A DNA stretch of 64,000 nt from positions 1-64,000 of the forward strand of contig JAKZHN010000064.1 in NCBI GenBank assembly GCA_037179335.1, written 5' to 3'. This stretch comes from Cyclaneusma minus. Lineage: Eukaryota > Ascomycota > Leotiomycetes > Marthamycetales > Marthamycetaceae. The notes under the pieces are model-generated. The model searched no databases. It saw nothing but the letters and a program-made list of their open reading frames with translations, and was not told the DNA's origin. A program made the position numbers and the translations under genes. Shown here in pieces: positions 34,083 through 46,800 of this stretch (position 1 is the first letter of the stretch; every line of letters begins with the position of its first letter).

Positions 34083-34915
34083 TTTGTGAGGATTATCTGA
34101 GATGCTTGGGTGCTGGGAAATGAGAGGGGAGAAGGCAAGTTATATAGTCGCAGGTGTGACTCATGTGAGAGTGCTGGAATACTACTCGGTGAGTACCCGT
34201 TTTCGCTACCACATCATTTGCTATGCGTTAAGAAGATCCCAATGAGCTAGACCCAAGGTAGTTCCGATTCTTTTGGCCCAAGACTTGTTACGGTTCGTGC
34301 GGCGGCCGAGATCTTCGAGTTGGTCGTTTGGCAGATTCTGGTAGCGAGGACGGGAAGACATACGCACAGTGAGGAAGAAAAACAGTTTGACTCCCCTCAT
34401 CTTCTGACGTTCTGGTTATATGTGATTTTTTTTTTAAAAAAAAGGTGGTGATGAACCTTTTGCTTTTCCGCCACACAACCCTTGATTGTTGAATTGTGCG
34501 CTTTTTTTCATTGGGCTTTTCTTTAATTGTGCGCTTTTTTCACTGTCCTTTTCTTGAACTGTGCGCGGAGGAAACTGGTTGAGTGTACCATGTTTGATAC
34601 GAAAGGGGTCCTTGGATCACCTTTTTCCCCGCCCTGCAGACCATATTTTCCAAACCTCCCCGAGTGAGTCACTCCATTTGTACCTTCTCAAGGAAAAATA
34701 CTATTTAAACTCTCGCAGTCCCAAGATCCAGTGTACAGACCAAAACTACTCGTATCCACTCTGACTTTAAGACCGCACTGATTTCACTCCACGTCACCAG
34801 TCCGATATTCGCACCTCAACAAGACTCGTGCGCATCTTGATCCCAGAAAGTCAACGAAATCTTCTCCTCGCTCAACTACCCAGCTTCAGCACCTTCTTCA
34901 CTTCCAGCAGTTATC
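34083..34915. other. Divergent promoter region of the paralogue pair
   Basis: The 833-bp region between two divergent related genes has a minus-strand TATATAA near 34142 and a plus-strand TATTTAAA near 34702. A T/A homopolymer tract occurs at 34428-34443. Confidence 0.4.
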
Positions 34916-36467
34916 ATGGATACTCTGGAGTCTCCCGCTGACATGGAAGTCCGCTACGAGGGCAACCGAGCATTGTTTGACAAATGGGATAAGAAGGAGC
35001 AGGAGGAGAAGGAGAAGGACAAAGCTAGGAAACTACAGCAGAAACTCGACGACCAGTATTACCAACAGAAGATCGTAAATCGAATCCGGAACTAGGACTT
35101 CGAGGCTGCAAAGCAGGAACTGAAGATACTGAGGGCCCAAGAAAAAGAAGCGCTGAACCCGACTCAAGCGGAACTCTTCGATTTCATCCTCAACTCTTAC
35201 GATCAGATCAAGTCATTGTCACGAAGCGAGCCGGTGTACCACCTGATTGAACGCAAAATCCACATCGCCCAAGACGAAATTTTCATTCTGCTTGCAAGTG
35301 GCCGCAAGCATGCAGTGCTGTTGAAAAAGCTGGAAGAATTTGGTACTATGTGGATGGTGCTGAAGTACGCCAACTACATAGCGCTTAATATAGCAGTGGT
35401 TCAGGACTCCGAACGGAAGTCGCTGGAGCAAGGACATTGCAAGAGGCTGAAACTGGCTGCGGAATGGAGCGTGATTGCTAAGCATATCGAGGAAGACGAA
35501 GCCGAGGCGCGAGTTTATAAAGAGAATCTATGGAAGGACCCGCACAATGTTCCTTCGCGCTTTGGTACTGCTGCCTACGGTTCTGTTCTCTGCCATTTCC
35601 TGGACGAGTCTCGCAAGTGCCACATGTGGCGCGAAGACTGGGTGAAAGCCATCAAGCTATACCAACACTACGACCGTGGCGGCGACCTGGCAGACTATGT
35701 GATAGTTGACCTTCCTGCCAAATCATCTGTTTCTATGAAAACCGCGACGTCACCAAAGGTATGTCTCCGAAGTCTCTCGAATTTCCAATGATCAGTTTAC
35801 TAAAGTACTGCAGACAAACAACGATGAGCTCTCGCCTCGCCAGCCCATCACCTTGCCAACTGCTCTGTTAGCTCCCTCGCTAACCGACATTCTGAAACTC
35901 GACGACTGCCGAGAAATAGCCACTTTCATCCTCCGTGAGCGTTTCTCCCTCAAAAACTGGACTCCGCCCAGCAAGTACAACGCTATCAAGGAAATAATTC
36001 TCGAGGCATTCGGATATTTTCAAAGGCGCTGCTTCGACAGCATTCCGTATGAGACCGATCCGGATACAGAACTGGTCTCTGCCACCGACGACTGGAAACT
36101 CAACGAGAACTGGACGGAAAAAATGGACGCGCAGAACACCGCGAGGCGTAACCAGCAAATTGAGAATTGGAGGCTAGAATGCGAAGCCTCTGAAATCGAG
36201 GGGATTAGGAAGGCAGGCGGCCTGACGGATGAGCAGGATGAGGAGTTGGAGAAGTGGGAGGATAGGTGGCTTGATCGCTGGGATAGGGAATTAGAGAAGG
36301 TGGCTGACATAATGGAAGAGCACATTGACGATATGTGGGAGGACGAATATGTGCCGCCATATTTGAAGATGCAGATAGTCAGGTATTTGGCCGCACAGGA
36401 GGTTATGCAAGAGCAGAAGTTGGGACCGTATAGTTATGGTTGGTGCGAGTCTTGCGATGGTTGGTAG
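34916..36467 (+). pseudogene. Hypothetical coiled-coil protein with premature stop
   Basis: ATG 34916; codon 60 is TAG (35093-35095), after which the same frame stays open. Exon 34916-35758, 55-bp intron 35759-35813 (GTATGT donor, TACTAA-like branch site, CTGCAG acceptor), exon 35814-36467. Without the stop it would be about 498 residues. The N-terminus is a highly charged coiled coil (KKEQEEKEKDKARK), then a helical region (HLIERKIHIAQDEIFILLAS, WREDWVKAIKLYQH), a segment shared with the divergent gene (RFSLKNWTPPSKYN) and an acidic C-terminal helix (WEDRWLDRWDRELEKVAD). Family and role are unknown. Splice sites and frame are otherwise clean, so the stop looks recent; a sequencing error or readthrough cannot be excluded. 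Confidence 0.65.
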
Positions 36468-38251
36468 GTGCCTGGGAATACCACGGGAGATTGGAGATAT
36501 TCTGGATCATTGGAAATCTTTCTGAAAATGACTTGTCTTTGGTTGTGGTGAAGCAAGACGCACGAATATCCTGTTCCTCCCTATGGCTCTTTGGTGATTC
36601 CCACAGCCCAGCCTGCAACTCTGCTGAAGTGTTCAGCTCAGGCTATCTGTTATGCGGTCAAGACAAAGAATATGTTTCTTTAAGGTCAATACCTTGACTA
36701 AGACCCGACTACTCTGTTGAAACACATATGCTACTGTCGCTAGCACCATCTGCTTGTCACCGGGAGTGTTTTGTCCGTCTGCAGGCTTTTGATGTTTTGC
36801 ACACAAGCAGCGCGAGCCTTTGTGTGGTGGTCTTCACCTCTTCATCAATTTGAGTCAGGTTTGCTGACCTTCACGGGGAGGTCTTATTTGGCGTATCTCA
36901 TGGTTTCCATCGAGGCATGACGCATGTTCAAATGGTTTCAATTTCTGAAGAAAAGAAGATTTCCAACGACCAAGCGCTGATATTTATAGCAACTTCTCGG
37001 GTCTGGCACGTGATTGACTTTAGCAGGCGAGGGTTGCAAGTGGCTAGGTCAACATAGAACATTCGAGGATGCACTATTCAGCCACTTGAATTCGCTCCCA
37101 GAAAACGCGTTGGCTGGGTTTATGGGGCTTGACAGGCTTTGATTAGGATTAGAGGTACAGTCCAATGAGAAGTCAGAGGATCCGAATTCGGCTTGAGTGA
37201 TCTTTGGGAACTTGGGAGAACTCAAAATCTCTGCCTCGTATCCAGACTCGTGGCATACCATAGTACTTGTCCGAACTCGAAGCAAGAGAGACCGGAAGAC
37301 CACGAATTTGCAGGTATGAATGGATGTTACCCCCAGAAGTTTCTCTTCCCATGACGTCCATTTGCAGCCAGAAGGCACAGCCCCGAGCTTCCTGAGAAAG
37401 AAGATAACCTTGGAGCACCCGTAACTCAAAGCCACGGCGAAGTGACTGCTTGCCTACCATTACATGCACAGATGTTTTCGATTTTCTGGCTTCAATAGCG
37501 GAGAGAAAGATGTCCCGTCCCATACAAAGATAGGCCACGAAGCCAAGAGTAGCTGGTCTCTACGACAGCATTCGTCTGTGAGTCTAGAATTATGCAACAT
37601 AAGTCTGAACTCCCTTTGAATGATTGGAAATATCCCCAGTGATTGGAAATATCTAAGGATATTCGCAGATGTGAAGAAAATTCTTGAAGTCAGACACAGG
37701 TTGCTTCTCAGACTACTACGGCTTCAAGATTTGCACATAGTGTACCTTGGCAGCCCAATTGCTTGTCTGGAAATCATTGAATGAAGAGAGGGAACGCTCT
37801 TTTTATAGCCTGATTTTGGCGCGAATGTGCCACTGCTAAGACATTCAGCTTGAAATGGACTTGGATCGCTTCCGACAGAGTCACGGGCCGTGCTTGAGTT
37901 GCAGTATACCTATAAAGGAGGTCTCCCACGGAACTGGCAACTTCAATACCTTACTATCCCTCAGTATGACAGAACTCACTGTCGGTGAATGAATCAGCGG
38001 AGGATTACGAGGTATCATGTAGCCTTCAAGTCAAGGTATGTACGCAAACAGAAAACCACCGCGGGTTTTGTCTCTCGGCACTCGAATGTCGTTTTGGGGG
38101 CCAAAAAAAAGAGGAAACACCGCAAGAAGCTGTTCTTATACCTCAGGGCCTCCAAATCTCACTAAGACAGACTTCGGGTGCAATTCCTATTTGACTAAAC
38201 CATGGTCACTTACATCCTACCGCCGCGCCTGAAAATCTTCTCGCATGAAAG
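36468..38251. other. Intergenic with two isolated minus-strand TATA modules
   Basis: Minus-strand TATA boxes lie at 36981-36990 (GCTATAAATA, with CACGTGA at 37007-37013) and 37799-37809 (GGCTATAAAAA), like array modules. GATTGGAAATAT repeats occur at 36490-36525 and 37618-37660. A minus-strand frame at 37173-37538 (121 codons, MAYLCMGRDIFLSAIEARKS) is uncertain; nothing in it is recognised. Confidence 0.4.
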
Positions 38252-38444
38252 TACATGTACAAAAAAAGTCTGAATACGGTCTACAGTCTCCGAATAATTG
38301 TAATTATTCCAAATAACCAAAAGTATTCCCAATAACTTGAAATTTCCAAATTACTGGGAATACTTCTGGTTATTTAGAATATTCGCAATCCAGCGGCTGA
38401 GCGGAGACTGTATGCCGTATTCAGACTTTTTCCCGCCCACTGTA
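38252..38444. mobile_element. Mariner-like MITE, about 193 bp
   Basis: Inverted termini contain AAAAAGTCTGAATACGG followed by YMTACAGTCTCCG at both ends, bounded by TA. The reversed right end begins TACAGTGGGCGGG, a Tc1/mariner-style terminus. The interior consists of alternating AATAATTGTAATTATTCC and AATAACTTGAAATTTCC units of about 19 bp. No transposase is present. Confidence 0.8.
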
Positions 38445-38824
38445 CTCTGCCATATGAAGTGGGCTATGAGGCACGAGGTACCCTATGTCTTATAGATCCA
38501 GCTTCTCGGACTCCAGTCTGGCCTGAAGTCTGCTAAGAATGACGTGGGCGGTCGCGGTGGCACGTGACTCAGCTTCAGATGGAAGTCGCGAACAGGCAGG
38601 CGCTCTTTCCACACCTCGTCTCTTGAGACGCGTGCACTCACTCTCGACCTTCACCTGCCACGACTACTCACAACATCCTCGAGCACGACACGGCTGCCAC
38701 CATTGTGCTCAAGTAGCACGCGTCATTCGTCGCCTCTACCTTTCGCGGATTTGTTGATTTCGAGACTGTCTCTTCGCATCCTCGACCTTCAACTCGTCCA
38801 AGCACTCCTCGTCACCCTCTCACC

Positions 38825-40229
38825 ATGTCCGATAAACGACCCGCATCCCCGTCGCTGGAGCAGGATGCCAAGAAGATGCGCCTCGATCGCGATGCTGGAG
38901 AAGCAGAGAAGAGCATTGTTGTGCGCTCGCACGGCCAGAATCCTCCATCGACCGCGGTTGTGAGCATGGACAAGACAATCACGCACATAGTAGTGGAAGA
39001 GGATCATATCACCGGACAAGGATCATTCGCACAACGGCCAAAAATACCAAGATCACCGAGAACAGCAGCACTGGAGTTACCACTACCCAGAACACGGTCG
39101 TTGATCGCAAGCCCAGGCGCTTTCAAGTAGTTCAAGATTACTTCCCCTTCATGCTCCTGGCTCCCAAAATCAGAAACAGGAGTAAGCTACATCTGAGAGC
39201 TGAGCATCTGGGTATAGTCTGACAAGTTTACAGTCTACGAGCTTTGTCTCACGCCGGAGGTCAATGCTTACCACGACGAAAGACCTGATGCTCACGAACT
39301 CGGACTGGAGGTCGCAAAACATATCTATGGTACTAGCGTTCCGGGAATGAACATCATTAAGGTGAACAAGTAAGTCGTCAAGTCATTGTGGATCGTGTAG
39401 TAACCTTGCTGACTTTGCGTTTTCTGTCAGGCAACTCCACCGCGAGGCCCTCCCGTTCTTCTATTCAAATGTATACCCGCACTTCCACTCGAATGGCCCG
39501 ACTGAATATCTCCCATTCGACCAAACGGACGACGGTCATAATCCATGTGATGGGTTCTACGAGGACGAAATTCACGCGGTAGAGGGTACCGAGGACCCTG
39601 CCTGTTTCAACTTCAGGACTTGGAAGCTCGCCTCCAATGAACTGACTGATGTGATCTATGGCGGCCGTCCTACCCGCATTGACCGCCCAGTTTTTCCATT
39701 CGAGGACGTTCGCGAAGTCATCGTATGGCCTTGGTGTGCTTGGGTGCCAACCCTCGGTATCACTGTTTTTCATGAGGACATGCAAGTCGGATTCGCTGAT
39801 AGTGGAAAGCTGCAGTGTCTGCTGTTCCTAGCTGCACCGCAGCTGAAAAGACTCTATCTCAAGATAACATGCTACGTCCCCGGGGACAAGGACGACAAGA
39901 TAGGACCCGAAGGTTACACAAAGGCCATGGGGTTCTTGGTGGCTTCCTTGAGGAGTATTCCCCCTGCTCCTCGACTGGACACCATCACAGTGGTTTCGGA
40001 GTATGTTGACGAAGGTTCAGCGTCAGAATTCCATGAAGAGCAAGAGGCAATCGGAGACCAGATTTTAGCCGTATTGGGACCGGGGTGGAAGGGATCTCTA
40101 GACTTTCTCGGCGCCAAGGTGAAATATGAGCAAGGGGAATTCGGTGCGGGTTACATCATGCAGTTTTGCAAGGCTGTCGTAGAGCAGAGCGAGTCTCTTG
40201 AGAGTGGGGCAACGGATGCGGAGGTATGA
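38825..40229 (+). CDS. 2EXR/F-box-like hypothetical protein, four exons
   Basis: Proposed exons: 38825-38959, 39091-39181, 39234-39369 and 39431-40229 (386 residues). Introns 2 and 3 are secure (52 and 61 bp, GTAAGC/GTAAGT donors, TTACAG/GTCAG acceptors). Intron 1 (131 bp, GTGAGC to CCCAG) is my best guess to reconcile two frames; alternatives exist between 38960 and 39060. The N-terminus is polar with a basic KKMRLDR patch. The core FPFMLLAPKIRNRIYELCLTP and, further on, NKQLHREALPFFYSNVYPHF is the layout of the many dothideomycete proteins with a degenerate F-box/2EXR fold. The rest is of unknown fold. Substrate-adaptor function is only inferred. No neighbour suggests a pathway. Confidence 0.75.
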
Positions 40230-40989
40230 GCACAAGTTGAGGAACAAAATCATGATCAGGTTTCAAGACATCGCATATCAACTTCATTGCTAGACTTCAT
40301 GAATGCATCTGAATCGTCTGTCTTCGTAGTGTCTAGAGAGCAGCAGAAGAGAAGGGATGGAAGGATGGGGGGAGATGTGAGGCGGAGTTTCATCTGGCCG
40401 GGCGGGGAGGTGAACAACGATGCTGCAGAATATGTTGATGTGAGGCTCTCAGGGGTGGTGACTTGGGTGGAAGGGGGCTGTTGGAGCACCAGGGCAGTGC
40501 CTAAGGCAGTGCCAGGACCCCTGTAGACTAGCATAGCTATAAGTAGACGGGCTTTGCCCACCTACCTTCATCAATCAAGTCATTTACTACCGACGTATCA
40601 CTCCAACAGGGGCGGCTGTGGCGGATGATTGATGGGGCTGTGATGTGTTGCTGTGGCGCTCCCCCGTAATTCACAGGTCCAGGTCTCGATGCGTCGTAAT
40701 TGATGGCAGTAATCTGCTGAGAACACCAGTCATGTGGTCTCAGCTCAAGTTACCGGAAGCATAAATAGGTGACTTGACAACGCTCTCACTTTCCTTTTCA
40801 AAACCCTAGAATGGAACGGAGCACCTCATGTGGACTCTTTTTCGGTGATTGACAATGCGCAGTCAACATCTTCGAGTGGCGAATGCCATTGGCTATTTTT
40901 GTCGGTAGGCAGCAAGGATGAGATCTAGACTGAACATCTTGTTGCAGCCAGGCTTCAACTTCCCATGCAGCTTTGAGGTACGATTCAAG
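40230..40989. other. Intergenic
   Basis: 3' flank of the gene ending at 40229, a G-rich stretch near 40355-40480, and unrecognised sequence leading into array B. No gene is seen. Confidence 0.4.
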
Positions 40990-43985
40990 AGTCTTTAAAT
41001 ACCCTTTACCTTTAGTTCGGGGCCTGGCGAGGACTCGAGCACGTGAGTCATGTCTCTCTAGCGAATTCCGCTCACATGAATATTTTCCACTTCCTTGGTA
41101 ACGGAATGAGAGTGTTGCTTCACAACCACCTCGGTGGTCAGGCTTTATGCTCGACAACAGCAGATCGATACTCGACAGCAATGCTGTTGGCTGACGATAG
41201 AGAGAGCAAATATCAGAATCCCATGGGTCCCAAAATACGCATACTTTCTTCAAACGAAACAGAGGGTGCAAGCACGAGTATGTGATGTCAGAACGAGGAA
41301 AGTAGACATGCCAACAGTCATCACGCATGTTTTCCATGGATTGTTTCTTTGCAGACATGAAGCGGGACTACACAGTCCTTAAATAACAAACAAGATTGAC
41401 AACAGGAACGGATACAAGATGGAAGAGTTGCTTGTCAACAGTTGGGAAAACGGATGATAGAAACTCCCGAAATCCCAAATGAACCGCTCTTTCTGTTCAA
41501 GAGAGGAGGTATCATCATCGCAGGTGCTCTTACGCAACCATCGTTGGAACAAGAAACTAACCGTGTAGTAACGGTCGATTCAGGTTTTCCTTACAGATTT
41601 GAGGTGGGGGCTACAGAGTCCTTAAATACCTTGACCTTGGGTGCTCAGTACGTGATCCGCTGATTTCTTGCAAACGCTTTCCATCTTCCAAGCAACAAAC
41701 GAGAACGGCACCCTACTCCAACAATCCAGCTTTTGCTCGACAGCAGCGACGGATCCTCGATAGCAAGCTGAGAGCTCAATAGTTGATAGCGGGGAGAACA
41801 TATTGCACACGACGAGATCTCCCAAAATTTCAACAAGTGACCAAGCTAGGAGTTAGGCCATATAAACGCCGGCTAACTGTGTTAGTGAAGTTATAACAAG
41901 GAAAATGGAGGCGGTATTGATTCTCAGTCTCTGTGTTTCCGAATTTCCTTGCAGACGTGAGGTGGGACTGCGGAGTCCTTAAATACCCTTAGCATCTGCC
42001 TTAATCACGTGACTGAAAATATGCTTTCTTCGATTCTTGCAAATACTTTTTTCATTTTACAAGCAAAAAGCGATAGTCTTATCCGACTTCGGCATTCTGG
42101 CTTGTGCTCGACAGCAGCACAGCTTCTTCGACAGCAATACCAAGAGGACATGATCTCCCAAAATCTCAGAGAGTGACCAAGTCAGGGTCAACGAAATATG
42201 AATGCTGTTAACTGTGTCAATAAAGCCAGATAATGAAGGTAGACGTTGCATTGAACATCACATAAACGATCAGACTCTGGAATCCTTTTCTTGAAGACTT
42301 AAGGCGGGAGCAGGGGATCTTTAAATACCCCTGCCTTGGGTCCTGCGCACGTGACATAAATGCCTATAATCAGAATCCGGTTTCTCGCAAACACTTTCCA
42401 TCCCCAAGCAATAGCGCATGGTGGCTGGCAACTTCGATGGCCTAGATCCATAGTTGACAGCAACAAAGCTTCCTCGACAGCAGTGTTCTTTATCAATAGA
42501 GGTTAGGAAAACAAATCTGGGATGAACGGATCTCAAGAAATGCTCGAAATGTCACTGCTTCCTTTATATATGAAAGAGAGTACGGTCATCTCAGATGCTC
42601 GTACGCAAGGAATGTTAGAACAAGGAGAGCGCAGATCGCGGTTGCCCTTGTAATCTGTCAGAAACTTCCATGCAGGTTTGGGGTGGAGCTACAAAGTCCT
42701 TATATACCTTTACACTGGGCCCTGGTGAGGACTTGTGCACGTGACTTAGACTTCAACCGATTTCTCGCAATCTCTTCTCGGTAACGAAATGACAGGACAA
42801 CGTTACCGTATTCGTAAGCAGTCCAGCCTCATACTCGACAGCAGCGAAGGCACTCAACAGTAACGTCGTGTGTCACCAGTGAAAGGCAACGGATAGCGGA
42901 CAACGGAACTTCACTAAAGCTCAGAGCATCGTTATTTTCTCAACGTGAGACCAGGGGAATCTCCGCTGCCCTCAAGTAAGTGAAATTAGACACGATAGAG
43001 AAGGGACGCGGCATTTGCTAAGCTGAGGCAAATCCATGTGGGTTTCTTTCCATGCAGACTTTACCTGGGACTTGCAGTTCCTTATATACCTCTAGTTCAA
43101 GCCTTGGCGAGGAATTGCACACGTGATCTAGGCTTCTACGATGGCCGCCGCCGAACTGCTTTCTCGCAAACGCTTTCCAAGCAATGGACCGAGAGTGGTA
43201 GCTTTACTCCGAGAGTAGTGTCGTTTGGCGACAGTGAGGAAGACGGACGACGGAACTCTTTAAGCTCAAAGTCTGACTGCCTTTTCAATTATGAGAATCC
43301 TAGCTCTATTTCCAAGTGCAATTCGGAATGCCAGGGGCATAAGGCCAGACAAGACATTAGACACACCATCTTAATGGCGATTGACACTCGGATATTTTTG
43401 TACAAATTGGAGGTCGGATCACAAGGTCCATATATACCTTTTAGTTTGCCCCTGGTAAAGAAAGATTCAACCACGTGATTTAGGCTTCTATGATGGCCAA
43501 ACTGCCTTCTTGCAATCTTATTCTCCGTGACGAAAGGACAGTGGTGCTCTACGGCGGCAGTCCAGTCCCCTACTCGACAGAAGCAAAGCATACAAAACAG
43601 TAAGCTCATGAGCATCACTGCCTTTTTTTAACGTAAGAATGAGAAAATGGGAATCTTTGCTGCCCTTGAGTAACTAGTAAGTGAGGTCAGGATGCGGCAC
43701 AAGAGTGCGCGGTGTTCACTATGGCATAGATTGATGACTTGATCGTCTCATTTTCATACAGACTTAAGGCTTGGTCACAGAGTCCTTATATACCTTTTAC
43801 TTTGGCCCTAGGAGAAGGACTGAGGCACCTGACTCAGGTCTTTCTATAATGGCTGAACTACTCTATAGCAAACACCTCTAAAGCATCCTCGTTTCGGTGG
43901 TAGCCTACTTCGGCAGCCCAGCCCCCTATTCGACAGCAGCCAAAGAATCCTCGACAGCAAGCCATCAGCCAACAATAAGCAAGAT
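40990..43985 (-). repeat. Array B: nine TATA-bearing modules, about 350 bp apart
   Basis: On the minus strand each module has GTATWTAAGGACTCTGTAG or a close variant, then about 20 bp, then CTGCAAGGAAA. TATA blocks begin near 40993, 41378, 41620, 41977, 42319, 42698, 43081, 43430 and 43785 (steps 385, 242, 357, 342, 379, 383, 349, 355). A CACGTGA box lies about 20-45 bp upstream of the TATA in most modules (41040, 42005, 42348, 42737, 43119, 43473). Paired TCGACAGCA boxes lie further upstream (41737-41768, 42106-42137, 42453-42482, 43572, 43930-43959). Similarity continues between units in non-coding sequence. Reading frames are short and not conserved. The outer copia element is inserted at its end. 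Confidence 0.7.
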
Positions 43986-44123
43986 TGTTGACTCCCCATA
44001 GCGGCCAGGGCTTAACCCTAGCCTTAGCGCTAGAGCTCCAGAATCCTTAAAATCCTGCAGCCCACCACGAATAAACACTATCGCTTTCTATCATAGTGCC
44101 AGCCCCCCTGCATATAACTGACA
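43986..44123 (+). repeat. 5' LTR of the outer copia element
   Basis: 138 bp, TG...CA ends, much richer in G+C than the interior. It differs from the 3' LTR at 12 positions by hand alignment, all transitions. Confidence 0.9.
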
Positions 44124-46299
44124 AATTATAAGCCCGGCGCTCAATTCTGCGCCTTAATTCTGATGTTTTAAATTCCCTCCTTTTTTACAATTAATCGCAA
44201 ATTTATCCAAAAACTTCCTGCAGCCTGGCAAGCTGCAAAACTCACTTTTCGTCGCCCCTTTGCAAGCTTTACCCACTTGCAATAATACGCAGGTCTATAA
44301 TAAAGCTGCTATCCCGCCAAGCCCTAGCAAACCTTTGCGCGCTTATGCTTAAGCTCTTTTAACAAGCTTAATTTCCTTGCAAAAACTGCTTTTTGCAAAA
44401 TTAAAATCTTATTTAAAAAAGCTTGAAATCCCTTTTTCTGCAATTTAATTTACAGTATATCCTCTAGCAAGCCCTTTTATAGACTTAATTACTAATTTTA
44501 AAACTGCTAATATAATCAATTATAATATACCATTAAACAATTTTTGAATACCATTTATCTTACGCTTGCACAAAAATTAAAATAAATCTTTTATATTTAT
44601 AAACTTAAGCAATCTTTCTCCTTCTCCGCCTTTAAAGGCCCCGAATATCGACAATTTCTATAATGCAATATTGCATTTTTAAGCTATTCTATTTCCCCAA
44701 AAAGAAATCCTTTAAAATACCGCCAATTATAAAATTTAAATTATACTTATTAAAATTTAGCTTTTTCCGTGCAATCTTTTTAAATATATTAAAAGCATTT
44801 ACAAATTTAATAACTTTATAACGCTTAAGCAAAAACACATTTAGGCCCAAAATAGTATTTTAATATTATTTATTTTATACGCCTATATTAGGGATAATCC
44901 TATAAAACTTTTATAAAATATCAAGGGTTTTGCTATCCAATAAAATATTTTCCATAAGCATTATAAAAAAAAGCTTTGCGCTTTAAATTTTTGCTATTCT
45001 ATATTTATTAAAAATTAAATTTCAAAATTTTAATAATGTAAATTATTTTATTATTGCCTTTAAAGCCATTTGTTTTAAAAAAGAATCTAAGCCTTAATTC
45101 TAGCAACCGCTTTATTGCTATTTACTTTTTTCATAAGCTTTAATCGTCTTACCCTATTTAAATAAACCGGATTTCCGCCAATACACAAATTATTAAAAAT
45201 AAAAATAAATTGAATTTAATTAATATTTATACAAATATTAAAAACCAAGCTTTTAAAACCAATTATAATAATTACGCTCTAGCTCTTTAATAACGTAATA
45301 AATTTTTAAAAAAAATAATTATAATAGAATTGGTAAAACTAATAAATTAAAAAACAAAATAGTGGTAATAAAAATAATAAAAATTACTTTAAAATTTATA
45401 AAAATAAAAACAAACCAAAAACAATAGCCGGAATACTCCAAGGCCTATTATTAACTGCAATATATATAGCAAACGCTATCTAGCTAATATTTGCTAAATT
45501 AAATTTTTTAATAAATTTTTTAATAAAATCCAAAATAATTCTAAAAAAATTAATCAAAAGCGCAATTGCTATATTCCATTTAACCGGTTATTTTTTATAT
45601 AATAAGCTTATTTTTCTATAAAAAATAGTAACGCTTACGCTTTCCTTAATATTGGTATTTTTTTCCCCAGCTTTTTAAATTTTTAATATTAATGCAAACT
45701 GCTATATTTATATTTATAAAAAAAAATTAAAAGGCTATAAAAGTGCCTAGGATTTATAAAACTGCCAATGGATTTATTATAGCCAGCTATTATAATAATC
45801 TTTATTCAATTATCCGTTTTTCCAATAATAGCTTTAAAAATATTCTTTTAAAAACCTATATTTATTTAACTAATAATCCCTTTAATTTGTTCTTTATAAA
45901 GGCAATTAAGCCTTACTATTATTTTAATAATAAAAATGGTTTTATCCGAAATTCAATCAATAATTTAAAAGCTTTTTAAATTATTAATTATAAAATTTAA
46001 TTTGCAAGCTTTTCAAAATTCAAAAATTTATATAGTATTTCCAAAATTTAAAAACAATTTAAAAATATAAAGCCTTGGTATAAAGAATTGGGCTATATTT
46101 TTTATAATAAAATTAAAAAAACTTAAGCTATTATATAAAATATTAATATTAAAGAAAATTTTTAAAACAATTTAAAAAACTCTTATATACCTTGCAAATT
46201 AGGCAAAAATTAACGGATTATTTCCAAAAAAAATTAATAAAGCTTTATAATTATTTTTTAAAATCAATATTAATTTATGTAAATTTAAAATTCCTGAAA

Positions 46300-46800
46300 T
46301 CCAGAAAAAATACAAAATTACTTTTACCAATCATTTAACCCGTTTTTATAAATATTATAGCTTTACTATTAAATCTAAAGCCTAAAATATTATAATTTAA
46401 TATTTTGTTTATATTAAAACGCAATTTGGCTTTAAAATTGTTATTTAAAAATTAAATAATAATATTAAATATAGCATTAAAAAGATTTAAGGCTTATATA
46501 GTTAAAAACAATTAAATTTTAAAAACTATTAATATTTATATTTTTAAATAAAATAAAATAGCTAAAAAAGAGTTAGAATTTATATTAAAAAATTAAAAAA
46601 TATATATTTAAAATGATTAAAGCTTTATCCTATCAAAACCTAATTTTAAAAGAAATTATTTATATTTATAATTAAATATCTTTAGCTTTGCTTAGCTTTT
46701 AAATTTTAATAGACAAGTTTATAAAATTCCTATTTAGCAAAATTATTAAATTTGATATTTTATATTTATAAATACTAGAATACCAGGTATTTATTTATAT
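46300..46800 (+). pseudogene. Integrase relic of the outer copia element
   Basis: The frame near 46300-46500 reads TRFYKYYSFTIKSKA and, after a stop, FVYIKTQFGFKI, resembling the copia integrase core that normally runs to KTQFG-K-I--SDNG-EY. Stops fall where Gln, Arg or Trp codons are expected, as RIP produces. Confidence 0.6.

Noticed and set aside
45743..45979. 78-codon plus-strand frame in the A+T-rich island
   Set aside because: Lies within the decayed outer copia body; no independent gene features.
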